Assembly (NCBI GenBank): GCA_030847615.1
Contig: JAUMIR010000002.1
Span: 115,700,309-115,764,308, forward strand
Origin: Gambelia wislizenii
Lineage: Eukaryota; Chordata; Lepidosauria; Squamata; Crotaphytidae
Direction: 5' to 3'
DNA length: 64,000 nt
Position 1 is the stretch's first letter, and the number at the start of each line of letters is the position of its first letter. Under the pieces are notes generated by a model. The model had not been told where the DNA came from and ran no database searches. It worked only from the letters and a program-made list of their open reading frames with translations. A program made the position numbers and the translations under genes. Positions 22,521 to 33,710 of this stretch are shown here, piece after piece.

Positions 22521-23890
22521 ATTTCAATCTGGCTTCAGAGATGGCTTTGGTTGCCTTGGTGGATGACTTATCCAGGGAACTGGACAGGGAGATTGTGTTC
22601 CTATTGGTTCTGCTACCTCTCAGCAACTTTCAGTTCCATTGACCATGGTATTCTTCTGGGCCATCTCTGTGGGATGGGACTTGGGGGCAGTGTTATGCAG
22701 TGGTTCCAGTCCTTCTTGGAGTAGTGAACTCAGAACGTGGTGCTGGGGGGTCTCCCAGGGTTCTGTCTTGTCCCACATGTTGTTAAACATCTAAATGAAG
22801 CCACTGGAAGAGATCATCCAAAGTTTTGGGGTATGGTGTCACCAATATTCTGGTGACACCCAACTCTATCTCTCCTTCCCATCTGATTCCAAGGAAGCTG
22901 TCTCGGTACTGAACCAATATCTATTGTCAGTAATGGACTGGATGAGGGCAAACAAATTGAAACTTAACCCAAACAAGACAGAGGTGGTCCTGGTCAGTCG
23001 AAAGGCAGATCAGGGAAAAGGGACTCCGCCTGTGTTGGATGGGGTCACACTCCCCCTGAAATCTCAGGCTCACAGCTTGGGTATTTTTCTAGACTCAGCT
23101 CTGAGCCTTGATGCCCAGGTTTCAGCAGGGGCCAGGAGTGCCTTTGCACAGTTAAAACTAGTGTGCCAGCTGCACCTGTTCCTTGAGACATCAGATCTGG
23201 CTATGGTGACACATCCCTTGATTACATCCTGTTTGGACTATTGTAATGAACTCTACGTGGGGCTGTCTTTGGAAACTGTTTGTAAACTTCAGCGGGTCCA
23301 GAACACTGTGGCCAGAATGCTGACCAGGGCCATTTATAAGGAGCATATAACTCCCTTGCTAAAACAGCTTCGCTGGCTACTGGTTCATTTCCGGGCACAA
23401 TTCAAAATGCTGGCCATAACTTATAAAGCCTATACAGTTTGGGTCCAGACTATCTGAAAAACTGCATTTCCCCATACAAACCTTCAAGGTTTCTAAGATC
23501 TTTAGGCTTTTTCTTGGTCCTGCCACCATCACAGGCTCACTTGTTTAGGACATGAGAGAGAGCCTTTTCAGTGGCTGCTTCCAACCCCTGGAACTCCCTT
23601 CTGTGAGATGCTAGGCTGGCCCCCTCCCTGCTTTCCTTTCACTGGCAGGCAAAGACATTTTTATGCAAGCAGGCTTTTAATAAGCAGCTGCGCTCAGAGG
23701 CTTTTTATTGGAGTGTGTTTTTATTTTTTATTTTTAAACTTCTATATGTTTTAAATTTTTTAAAAAAATGTGATTATTTTAATTGTTGTCAATTGTATAG
23801 CATTTTAATTGATGTTTTGGTGAAATTCCTTGGGTCCTATTCTGGGAGAAAGGCAGCATCTAAATTAAATTCATTAAATAAATACATAAA
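22521..23890 (+). mobile_element. L2 LINE, 5'-truncated, with RT remnant
   Basis: The frame begins within the RT (FQSGFRDGFG), shifts, and continues from 22795 for 220 codons to HFRAQFKMLAITYKAY. The active-site block is altered to QYSGDTQLYLS, where the family norm is YADDTQLY. C-terminal motifs (SCLDYCNELYVGL and LQRVQNTVARML) are clear. The 3' UTR is AT-rich and ends in AAATAAATACATAAAT. The protein would have been the L2 reverse transcriptase; the motif change and frame breaks show it is dead. Confidence 0.85.
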
Positions 23891-24182
23891 TCCTAGTGTC
23901 TTGAAGTTAGAACGAGCGGCCACACACAAGGCTCTGCCTTCTGGCATGCAGAATGGTTCTCAGAATGAGTGGCCGCACCAGGCACGGTCATTCACTCTGA
24001 GCTCCGAACGAGCGGCCACATGCAGGGCTTTGCCTTCCCGGCATTCTGAGGTCAGAACGAGCAACCACACACCGGGAAGGTAGAGCCAGCGGCAGCAGTG
24101 CCAAGGAGGGGGAGAAATGGCAGCATCTGTCAGGCAGCGATTGTCCTGCTTCCCCACCCCCTGAATCCAGTGCAGATGAAGA

Positions 24183-24535
24183 GGTTGCTTACCTGTAACT
24201 GTAGTTCTTCGAGTGGTCTTCTGTGAATTCATACAATTGGGTATTTGCACCTGTGCAAAGCACTGTTCAAAACCTTCAGGAATAGTTACATAAGGTTTTT
24301 TGGGCGGTAGCCCTGCCTACCCTGTCCTCTGGCCTATATGAGGGCCCTTCCCGTCCAAACACCTCAATTCCCTGAAAGCCGCAGCAGCAGCATCCAACAG
24401 ATCCAAGGTAGGTAGGACAAGATTTGAGGACAGGCGGGTTTGTGTGAATTCACAGAAGACCACTCGAAGAACTACAGTTACACAGGTAAGCAACTTCTTC
24501 TTCTTTGTGGTCTCTGTGAATCCACACAATTGGAA
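24183..24535. repeat. DIRS copy 1 inverted terminus and internal complementary region
   Basis: The terminus at 24184-24240 (GTTGCTTACCTGTAACTGTA, then GTTCTTCGAGTGGTCTTC) is complementary to 24447-24495. The adjacent part 24498-24532 is complementary to the opposite terminus (27716-27750, ACCACAAAGAAG). An internal region matching both outer ends is the hallmark of DIRS and allows circular intermediates. Confidence 0.85.
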
Positions 24536-24643
24536 AACTAGCAAGCTATAAACAGCAGGTGGAGGGTGTCCTGCAACATGTAATAAAAGCCACCCAATAA
24601 AGGAATGCAGACCAGAACTCAAAGACCAGACAGCAATTCAAGT

Positions 24644-25703
24644 TCAAACAAACATATGTATTGTAACAGAACCATGAAAGGCACTGAGAACCTCAAACAG
24701 GGGGAAATGATGACTGAACTCCTCATGACACTGAGGAGAAAAGAACAGCCCTCCCCAGGGAAGCGTCCATAGCAGATCTAGTGTCCCCCTGTAGTGAGAG
24801 ATAAAAATCAATAGTGTAGACCAGGTCACAGCCTGACAAATGTCCTGTAATGGAACATCGCTAAGAAATGCCGTGGAGGCAGCCGTAGCCCTTGTCGAAT
24901 GACCGCAAATGGACCGAGGAGGATGCTGTCCAGCAAACTCATAAGCAGTCAATATGGCCAATGCTACCCACTTGGAGAACCTCTGAGAGGAAACTGGGAA
25001 ACTCTTTTTCTTGCCCTCGTAACATACAAACAACTGAACAGACTTCCGGAAGGTAGAAGTCCTATCAACATAGAACGCCAGAGAACGTCTCACATCAAGG
25101 CAGTGCAGTAAATGCTCCATATCGGAAGTGGAGTTACAGAAGAAAGCAGGCAGAATAATGTCCTGATTGAGATGGAACAAAGAGACCACTTTCAGGAGGA
25201 ATGTGATATCAGGCTACAGGATGACCTTTTCCTTGTGGAAGCAGACATAAGGAGGGTCAAAACACAGTGCACAAAGTTTGGAGGCCATTCTAGCAAAGGG
25301 GACCACTACTAGAAAGGCAGTTTTGACAGTGAGCCATCTGAGATCACACGTTGCAAGTGGCTCAAATAGGGTCTTCAACAGGGCAGAAAGTACCAGAGAC
25401 AGGCTCCATGCTGGGACTGGTCCCGCAACCAGAGGGTGTAGATTCTTGTACCCCCTCAAGAATTGCTTGATGACAGGGTGGGAGAAACATGTGGTTACCC
25501 AGGCACTGGAGGTTCCAGGAGATGGTGGCAAGATAGCAACATACAGAAGAAAAGGACAGCTCCTTTTCTGAAAGGGAGACAAGAAAGTCCAGTATGTGAG
25601 TGATGGAAGAATCTGCTAGAGTTGCCTCTTTTTCCACCAGAAAGTAGGAAAACTTAGTCCACTTGTAGGCATAAGAGCACTGCGTAGATGGTCTTTGTGA
25701 CAC
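24644..25703 (-). pseudogene. DIRS tyrosine recombinase, copy 1
   Basis: The minus-strand frames 25362-25703, 25214-25582 and 24644-25189 together span a tyrosine recombinase that would integrate the DIRS circle. The C-terminal catalytic part is well kept: GHSTRATAAS supplies the H-x-x-R box, QDICQAVTWS follows, and ISHYRG carries the candidate nucleophile tyrosine. The N-terminal box that usually reads SARRVSEL is changed to FARMASKLCAL. Overlapping frames show frameshifts, so the gene is broken. Confidence 0.85.
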
Positions 25704-25946
25704 AATGAATACTTCCTGAATGGCTGGTGGCAGGAGTTCTTGTTAATGCCCTCCAGATCTTCAGGCTGATGGTCTCCAAGTCCGGATGTTTGACAAGACC
25801 GCTCTGCATGATAAGTTGGGTGTCAGAGAAAGGCAGATGAAGTGGCCCTTGGCTAGTTGAAGAAGAGGGGCGAATCATGGTTGCCTTGGCCACCACAGGG
25901 TCACCAAGATGTATCTCACAGCATCCTGATGGATTTTGGCAATGAC

Positions 25947-26540
25947 TCAAGTGATGAGCGGAAATGGCAGGAAGGCATACATGACTGGTCCAGACCACTT
26001 GTATAGGAAGGCATCTCCTAGACAATTGCCTTGCCTCAGTGCCCTCGAGCAGTACAGGGAACAGCGAGCATTCTCTGGAGTTGTGAAGAGGTCTACGGGT
26101 GGGCAGCTGCAATCCTGAAAGATCAGTTGAACTACATGAAGGGGGATCGACCACTTGTGGCAGGAGGTTGACGATCTGCTAAGTGCATCTGCAAGTTCAT
26201 TCTGACGGCCTGACAGGTAAACAGCAGAGAGCGTCATGTCCCTTTGGAGACACCAATCCCACAGATTGAGAGGAAGGTGGAGCAGGGTTCGAGACCGTGT
26301 GCCTCCCTGTTTGTTCAAATATAATACTGCTGTTGTGTTGTCCGAAACTACTTGTACAGGGAGACCCACAAGTGAGGGATCAAATGTGCAGAATGCTTTC
26401 AGGGCCGCTAGAAGCTTGAGGGCATTGATGTGAAGGGCCTTCTCTGCATCTGACCACCTGCCCTTGATGGTCAAATCCAGGCAGTGAGCTCCCCACCCAT
26501 CGTGCGAGGCATCTGTGCTCACTGTCACAATCAGCTGCAC
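25947..26540 (-). pseudogene. DIRS RNase H domain, copy 1
   Basis: A 197-codon minus-strand frame with the RNase H motifs VSTDASHDGWGAH, HINALKLLAALKAF, VVSDNTTAVLYLNKQGG and SGRQNELADALSR. The catalytic acidic positions look intact. The domain degrades the RNA of the RNA-DNA hybrid. It should follow an RT domain, but here gag is directly upstream. A tail continues in the overlapping frame 25654-26154. Confidence 0.85.
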
Positions 26541-27311
26541 CAGGTGGTGAGTGAACAGACAGCACTGTCACATCCACATCCTGAGACATGTCCAGTATCT
26601 CACCATCTGAAACCACAATAGGATGTGATACCAGCAAAAGTTGTTGCGGTGATGGCACCGGAACTGGAGAAGCAGGACCGGGAGGAGCAGAAGAGGATCC
26701 CTGTGCCAGGGACATTGCTCTCACAGGTTCGGGGGCACTAGATGGACTGACTTCGACTATTATGTCCTCTGCCGGAACCAGGGTGAAAGCCAGAATGACA
26801 GGGCGAGGAGAGTGCTCACGAACCCATTTCTTCTTATGCTTCTTCCGGAGAGGATCAGCCTCAGAACCTGAGGACATTGACACCAATGGAGCACCCACCA
26901 TCGAATCTGAAAGGCGTGTTAAGGTCGAGGGAGATACCTTAGAACGCCTAGCTCCTGACATTGATGACCAATGTGAGGCTGCACGGTCCGAGGTCGAGGA
27001 CAGGTCCGAGGGCTTCAAGCATTCGGCAGCCGGGGTCAAAAATGAGCTCGAGGGCTTCAGTGTCGATGGGACCAAGGCCAAGGGGAGTGAGGAGGAGCGG
27101 GATGGTCTACCGGTTTGAGAATGAGCTGATCCCTCCTGAGTCGCAGCCAACAAGGCATGCTCATATAGTAAAGCCTTGAGCCGAACACTGCGGTTTTACC
27201 TTGCTTCTGGGGTAAAGGCCAAACAGTGACAACAAGTACAGACATTATGCCTTTCTCCCAAACACAAGAGACACTTTGAGTGCCCATCCATATTGGGCAT
27301 CTAACCCGCAC
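26541..27311 (-). pseudogene. DIRS gag-like ORF, copy 1
   Basis: Minus-strand frame rich in serine, proline and acidic residues (for example RSKVSPSTLTRLSDSM and KKHKKKWVREHSPRP), as seen in DIRS gag proteins. The overlapping frame 27057-27311 gives the N-terminal part with cysteine motifs. It ends near SQDVDVTVLSVHSPPG, where it fuses out of frame to RNase H. Assignment rests mainly on position. Confidence 0.6.
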
Positions 27312-27990
27312 AGTCAGGGTACCTCTTTAAAAGGTGGTGGATGCCATAGCAAAGGATAGAGGAAGACCAATCCAAATTAAAAAGCCGATCCGAGTCAAAG
27401 CTGTAAAAATCAGCCCAGAATAGGAGCAGAAGAATCATCATCAAACAGTCCAGGTCAAACCCAAAAGCTACCAACCCCAAAAAATGCTGAAGAGAAAGAC
27501 TAGTCGATGAACAAACCAAGTCAAAAAATCTTTTGAGAGAGATCACAGAATATTCCTAGAAGCTGCTAGCGTGGCGGGAAAAAAAGGAACTGAGGTGTTT
27601 GGGCGGGAAGGGACTTTATATAGGTCAGAGGAGAGGGTGGGCAGGGCTACCACCCAAAAGTCTTATGTACTATTCCAGAATGTTCTGAACAATGTTTTGC
27701 ACAGGCACAAATAACCAATTGCTAATTTGATTCAGAGACCACAAAGAAGAACCTTTGTTCACATTACATTTTTCTCTGGGGTTTCCAGCAAACTCTGGAG
27801 AAAAATGCAAGTTTTCTGAAACCTGGATTTAGGTGGTATACTAAGTCTGGTGCAGATACGGCCGAACATTGTGTGGCATTATTGCACCAGACTCGGGAAT
27901 AAGGCTGCCTATCATGTGGCATTATTGGAAAAGATTCGGGGGGGGGGAAGAGGAGGATTCAGGGGTTTTCACTAGTGTGGGTGAGGTCTT

Positions 27991-30410
27991 AGTCTACCTG
28001 TGTTCCATTTGTAAGGGCTTTAGCTCTCAGGCTTTAAAGAACTGAGCATCACAACTTAAAATTCATTGTTGGGATCAGGCACTTAAAGCTGCTGAGCAGG
28101 CTGCTACTAGCAAGCCTCTTTTCTCCACTCCTAGAACTGAATCCATGCCTTGGAAATCTCGAATGGACTCAACCAATCAACTGAAACCTACAGCAACTTC
28201 TATAATGAAGATGACCTCAGGAACAAAATTACCTTAGATACCAACACCAATCTCAATACCAAGACCAATCTCAATGCTGACTAAGACTTCCTCAGGACCA
28301 ACAGCACTCTGGTATCAATGGTGCTCTCAGCAGTAGCTATCTCTTTGATTCCAAGCACATCTGAGCAGTTACAAGTGTCAGCCCCAACAACTACCATTGT
28401 ACTGGTAGCAGGCAATTCCTTACCACCAGTTCTTCCAACACATGGATCAAGGATCTCTCACTCTGTCAACTCTAAACCCAGGCAAAAGTGATCTACCTTA
28501 CCTTCAGGGCACTGAGAACCAAAGAAAAAGGAGAAAAAGAAACTAAAATATCTGCCTTACTCAACAGATACAGAACAAGTCTCTGTACTGGCACTAGTGA
28601 CTTTGCCAAACATGGTACCAGCCACACAAGTAGGTTCAATACCACCATTACAGCTGACTTGGCTGGACTGTTCACAGCAAGTACCTTCTATCTCCTGCCT
28701 CTCTCTGTATAGGACGTTGAAGAGGTTCTTCAACCAGACTTACCTGCTTGACAACCTCCTCCTCCTTTGTGCTGACACTGGAGCCCACACCACTTTGTCA
28801 CCTTCTCATCATAGCTCTCCTAGAAGCAGACTACTTCCAACATCTCCAGGATGAGACAGATCCCCTTTCCAATGTTCCTATGGATCTTCTCACCTCTCTT
28901 ATTAAGACTATCAGTATTGAGAGGACTCATCTTATACATCAGTCTCTTACATGGACATTATTGTCAGGAATACCTATGGAGTGAACCTCCCATATCATAT
29001 CATTCTTATTTCCCTTCAAGTAGGGACCAATGCCACTATCACGAGCCACCACACTATTTTTCTCCACACTGCTCCCCACACACCCAATACTACAGTCAGT
29101 CCAGATCACCTCCATCTCACCTGCCACCTTGCTCTCTCCAGTGTTGTCCACTGTCACATACTGTACATCTTTGCAGCAAAGACATTTATCACCAACACCT
29201 TACCATCACCTTCCATCACCACTGTCTAGAACTACAGACTATCTAGACCTTGTCCTCCTGCTCAGATTACAGTGCCTGCAACTGTTTCTTTAGTAACTTC
29301 TACAGTTTGCTCTGCTCCTATTCCAAGTGTTATCCTTGTTCATCTGTGTCTGTCATGGATACTACACTTCCTGTGGCTACCCAACCAACTATGGTACCAG
29401 ATGCTACCTTAGCCCCTATCATGCCCTGCTATTCCAACTCTGAAGATGAACCAGAGGAGAATAGAGCTTTAGAGCAGGATTTACAGCAGGTAGTAGATTT
29501 AGCCCCAGAGATTTCCGACCCCTCCGGAGCAGAGTTATCAGCACCTGCCCCAGCAGAGCTTCCTGGCCCCTCAGAGAATAGCAGACAAGGACAGAGCAGA
29601 TAACTTAGACCCTGCAGAGAGGCCTGGCCCCTCAGACAGAGAAATAATAGATAACTTGGACCCAGCCTTACCCACCTTTCAAGAACACAGACATCAAAAG
29701 GAGGGGTGAACGTCCCCAAGCTATCAAGTAACAGCTGTGTAAACACTGAGGAAGTATAAATCAGGGACAGCTACTCTGCCAATTTGTTGAGATTATCTGA
29801 CTAATTCAGTGGAAAACCTCTGCTCCTGAAGACTATTGTTGCCTTGCTTGGACCTTAACCTCTGGATTGGACTGGACACCCTGCTAGCCATGACCCTTGA
29901 CTTTTGGACTGGTAAACTGGACTATTCTTTTGCCTTTGCAGACCGGTTTTGTTGCCTAGATAGTCTACCCTGCCCTGGTTGTTTCTGTGTAGCTGTCAGT
30001 TCTTGGCAACCTGCCACTCAACTATCTGTGTGCTGCCTTGGCTGGTTTCCTGGACAGCCCCTACATCCACACCTGCACCACAGGACAATCTTCCACCTGA
30101 TTCCTTTGTTGATGACAAGTCTGACTCTTCCTCTTCGGCTTCCCATTCCCCTCTCACTTCATCTCCCAATGCTGCTGTAGAGGATACCACCCCACCCTCC
30201 AGAAGACATAAAATTGTTCACAGGCATTGTACTATGCATGGCCAAATATTTGGGTTTAGATATCAAAACTCCACCAAAACCAGTTTCTGACCCAGGCTTC
30301 TAAAGTGTGGAAAGCCAGCCTCACTACCTCCAGCCTTCAGTTGTCTTGAGAATCTGTATAGAATTCAATAAGAAGGAGCTTTTTTTCTCTTTCACACCCA
30401 GCATCAAACT
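27991..30410 (+). pseudogene. DIRS gag-like remnant, copy 2
   Basis: The start resembles DIRS gag (CKGFSSQALKN followed by a gap-filled basic stretch, then WDQALKAAEQA). The C-terminal part near 30200 reads VLCMAKYLGLDIKTPPKP. The middle is serine-, proline- and threonine-rich in several frames. The reading frame is broken many times and is split by the 29419-30055 insert. Confidence 0.6.
29419..30055 (+). mobile_element. LTR-like insert in DIRS gag
   Basis: A 637-bp block interrupts the gag remnant and is flanked by the direct repeat AGCCCCTA (29411-29418 and 30056-30063). It contains a TATA-like GTATAAATCA at 29754. Its first part is a short acidic frame (SEDEPEENRALEQDL) ending at 29603. 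No inverted ends, poly(A) tail or TG...CA boundary is certain. A solo LTR of a Gypsy- or ERV-like element is possible, but I cannot assign it. Confidence 0.45.
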
Positions 30411-30711
30411 CTATTATTGTGGAGGCATCCCAAACAAAAGAGAGTAAGAAATAGCAATCAACACTGGCTGATGATTGTGAAGGTAGATGCTTAGATATCT
30501 TTGGTCAACATGTTTATTCTTCAGCCGCTCTTGCAATACAAATGCCTCTATCAATACAAAATCCTCCCTCTCAGTCTCTCCACACCTCCAGAGGTCTTCA
30601 CCAAATGTATGGCAGTAGTAATCTCCTTTCGCAGGACTTGAGGCATACATATTTATCCATATTTAGATGATTGGCTGATGGTGGCATCCTCCAAAAACAA
30701 ACTATTGTGAC

Positions 30712-31988
30712 ATTAGAAGGCAATGCCATAATCGCAAAAAGTGAATATGGGTTTCAGAGAAACAAGTCATGCCAGACTAATCTGATCTCTTTTTTTGATA
30801 AAATTGCCAGCTTGGTAGATGAAGGGAACACTGTGGATACTGCATACCTTGATTTCAGTAAGGCTTTTGACAAGGTTCCCCATGACATTCTTGCAGACAA
30901 GCTTGTAACATGTGGGCTAGACAAGTTAACTGTTCAATGAATTTGTAACTGGTTGACCGGCCGAACCCAAAGGGTGCTCAGCAATGGCTCCTCTTCGTCT
31001 TGGAAAGATGTGACCAGTGGGGTGCCACAGGGTTCTGTCTTGGGCCCAGTGCTATTCAGCATCTTTATCAATGACTTGGATGAGGGAATTAGGGGCATAC
31101 TTACCAAATTTGCACATGACACCAAATTAGGAGGAGTAGCTAATACCCTGGAGGACAGGATCAAAATTCAAAATCACCTGGATAGACTGGAGAGCTGGGC
31201 CAAAACTAACAAAATGAAATTCAATACGGAGAAATGTAAGGTACTGCACTTAGGGTGGAAAAACGAAATGCATAGATACATAATGGGGGAGACCTGGCTG
31301 AATGAGAATATGTGCGAAAGGGATCTAGGAGTCCTAGTAGACCACAAGTTGAACATGAGTCAACAGTGGGATGCAGCAGCTAAAAAGGCCAATGCGATTT
31401 TGGGCTGCATCAATAGAAGTATAGTGTCTAGATCAAGGGACGTAATAGTGCCACTCTATTCTGCCTTGGTCAGACCTCACCTAGAATATTGTGTCCAGTT
31501 CTGGGCACCACAATTCAAAAAGGATATGGACAAATTGGAGCGTGTCCAGAGGAGGGTGACTAAAATGGTGAAATGTCTGGAAACCATGACTTATGAGGAA
31601 AGACGTAGGGAGCTGGGTAGCTGGAAAAAAGATGGTTAAGGGGCGATATGATAGCCCTGTTTAAGTATTTGAAGGGGTGTCACATTGAGGATGGAGCAGG
31701 CTTGTTTTCTGCTGCTGCAGAGACTAGAACACGGAGCAATGGATGCAAGCTCCAGGAACAGAGATTCACCTCAACATTAGGAGGAACTTTCTGACAGTAA
31801 GAGCTGTTCGGCAATGGAACACACTCCCTCGGAGCATGGTGGGGTCTCCTTCCTTAGAGGTCTTTAAACAGAGGCTGGATGGCCATCTGTCAGGGATGCT
31901 TTGATCATGATTTCCTGCATGGCAGGGGGTTGGACTGGATGGCCCTCGTGGTCTCTTCCAACTCTACAATTCTATGATTCTATGATTC
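30712..31988 (+). mobile_element. CR1 LINE inserted in DIRS RT
   Basis: A 5'-truncated CR1 beginning in the RT (GNAIIAKSEYGFQRNKSC) and ending in the CR1 signature ATTCTATGATTCTATGATT. DIRS RT sequence lies on both sides. No target duplication is evident, which is normal for CR1. Confidence 0.9.
30715..31639 (+). pseudogene. CR1 reverse transcriptase remnant
   Basis: Two adjoining frames (to 30940 and from 30953) carry LDFSKAFDKVPHDIL, VTSGVPQGSVLGPVLF, and the active-site box as FAHDTKL, where FADDTKL is expected, so one catalytic aspartate is lost. The C-terminus ([20 protein letters not shown]) is clear. The stop at 30940 and the frame break at 31639 confirm inactivation. Confidence 0.9.
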
Positions 31989-33710
31989 ACCGCACTCTAT
32001 TGCAGCTGTATGATTTGGGACTCAGTGTCAACCCCCAAAAGTCTCTCTTGGAGCTAACAAGGGACTTGAAAGGTGCAATGCTGGTTTCAGTCATGAGGAA
32101 AGCTTATCTTCTCATAAACAGAGCAGAGACCCTCAAACACAAGGTACAAAGTGGTAATATCTCATCCTTATCACTCCGCTTTTATGATACAAAGACTGTT
32201 GGGCTTAATAGCTGCCATTACAGAGCAGTCACATATCTAGCACATCTCAGATTCTGATCTCTCCAACCTTGGTTTCTTAATTCAATCCTCTTCAAAATTC
32301 CCAATACAAGAGATTAACCAACACCTCTACAGGTACCCCAATCTTTCCTTTAGTGAGCAAGATGTCCGAACCTCCTTTCAGGCATGCCGTTCAAATTTCC
32401 AGATGCATCCAATGTGGTCACTACACATGCCTCCCTAACAGGATGGGGAACACTGCGGGAGCATGATGGTTCAGGGCCATAAGTCATACTGAGAGTCCCA
32501 GCTTCATATCAATGCACTGGAGCTTCTCGCCATAATCAAGGCCTTTCGAGTATTAGAGGAAGTTACTAGGAAGCGCCATTCAGGTCAGACAATACAATTA
32601 CTGTTTATCAACAAGCAAAGGGGAACACTCTGCAGTGCTACCCAATCTTACCACAATATTTTGGAACTGATGTACTAGGAGATGTATTTATCCTATAGCT
32701 ATTCATCTTGCAGGTGTAGAAAACGGGCTGGCAGATTCACTCAGCCACACTCACATCCTCCAACACAAATGGTCTCTATCACTTTAAGCCTTTCACTTGA
32801 TCACCTCTACTTGGGGCAGACCCCATATAGATCTTTCATAACCTCTGTCAACAAGAAGTGTGCCTGCTATTGCTCCAGGGTAGGAAAGGGAGTAGGGTCA
32901 CTTGGGGACGCATTTCTCCATGAATAGTCCATTTCTGTTGCTGGCAGAGGTAACAGTGGAATCAGTAGGCACAAGTCAAACACAATCCTAATGGCACTAT
33001 ATCGGCCTTGACAGCTATGTTTTGCCTCTCTTCTCCATCTGTCCAGAGGTTACCACATTGTATTTCCCTTATAACCAGATCTGCCTCCACACTCTCAGGG
33101 GCAAGTGTTTCATCCTAATATCAAAATGCTTTGGCTGATGGCTTGGAGCATCAACCCACAAACTCCTCCGATAAATGGTAATCTTATCAGCATGAAGGAA
33201 ATAATCCACTAAGTAACCTTATGAGTGGGCATGTTTTTGCTTGCACCTTCCAGGTCAGAAAGAACTATATCAGCAGATGTAGCCACAGTCCTACATTTCT
33301 TACTGTCTCTTCATTGAATAGGGCCTTTCATTGTCCTCACTGAAGATATATCTAGCTGCATTTGTCACCCATCAGTCAATGTCTCCACCTTCCTCCACAT
33401 TATTTTCCAACCCTGTGCTGAAAAGATTTCTCAAGGGTTTAGCACACCTATACCCTCTGTTTTTCCTCCAATGCCTCCTTTGTCTCTATCACTGGTTCTT
33501 TCTCAAATGATACACAAAATTTTCAAGCTGCTCACATCCATAGACAAATGTCTCCTGCCTCTGAAAGTGGTCTTTCTTGTTGCTAGCACTTCTGCAAGAT
33601 GGGTGAGTGAACTTACAGCTCTTCAATGTGATGACCCTTGCCTTTTTTTTCACTGTGACAAAGTTGTCCTCCATTCAGATGTTACCTTCCTGTGAACAGT
33701 GGCCTTTCAT

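Larger units (their letters stand above)
24178..27755 (-). mobile_element. DIRS element, copy 1 (RT core deleted)
   Basis: A minus-strand DIRS-type tyrosine-recombinase retrotransposon with gag, RNase H and recombinase remnants in sense order, inverted termini at both ends, and an internal complementary region. Comparison with repeat A copy 1, which lacks the insertion (around 14486), places the ends at about 24178 and 27755 with no target duplication, as expected for DIRS integration by recombination. At about 26540 the gag frame runs straight into RNase H, so the RT domain has been lost by deletion. Confidence 0.85.
22196..27990. mobile_element. Repeat A copy 2, split by L2 and DIRS insertions
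   Basis: Three pieces (22196-22520, 23891-24177 and 27756-27990) align in order with copy 1 at 13926-14711. The left end has GGCTTGTCTACACTGGG and CTACTTTGGCCTGGAGC. The middle has a short tandem GAACGAGCGGCCACA motif. The right piece has GTGTGGCATTATTG and ends near CACTAGTGTGGG. The gaps are filled by an L2 (22521-23890) and by DIRS copy 1 (24178-27755), both younger than this repeat. Confidence 0.7.
30440..32930 (+). pseudogene. DIRS RT-RNase H remnant, copy 2
   Basis: Before the CR1 insertion the translation contains STSPEVFTKCMAVVISF and YPYLDDWLMVASSK, the latter holding the RT catalytic YLDD box. After the CR1, the frame resumes with LQLYDLGLSVNPQKSLLEL. RNase H traces follow (VTTHASLTGWGTLREHDG and HINALELLAIIKAFR); the aspartate expected in the TDAS motif is now histidine. 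Stops and frameshifts abound. Confidence 0.75.
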
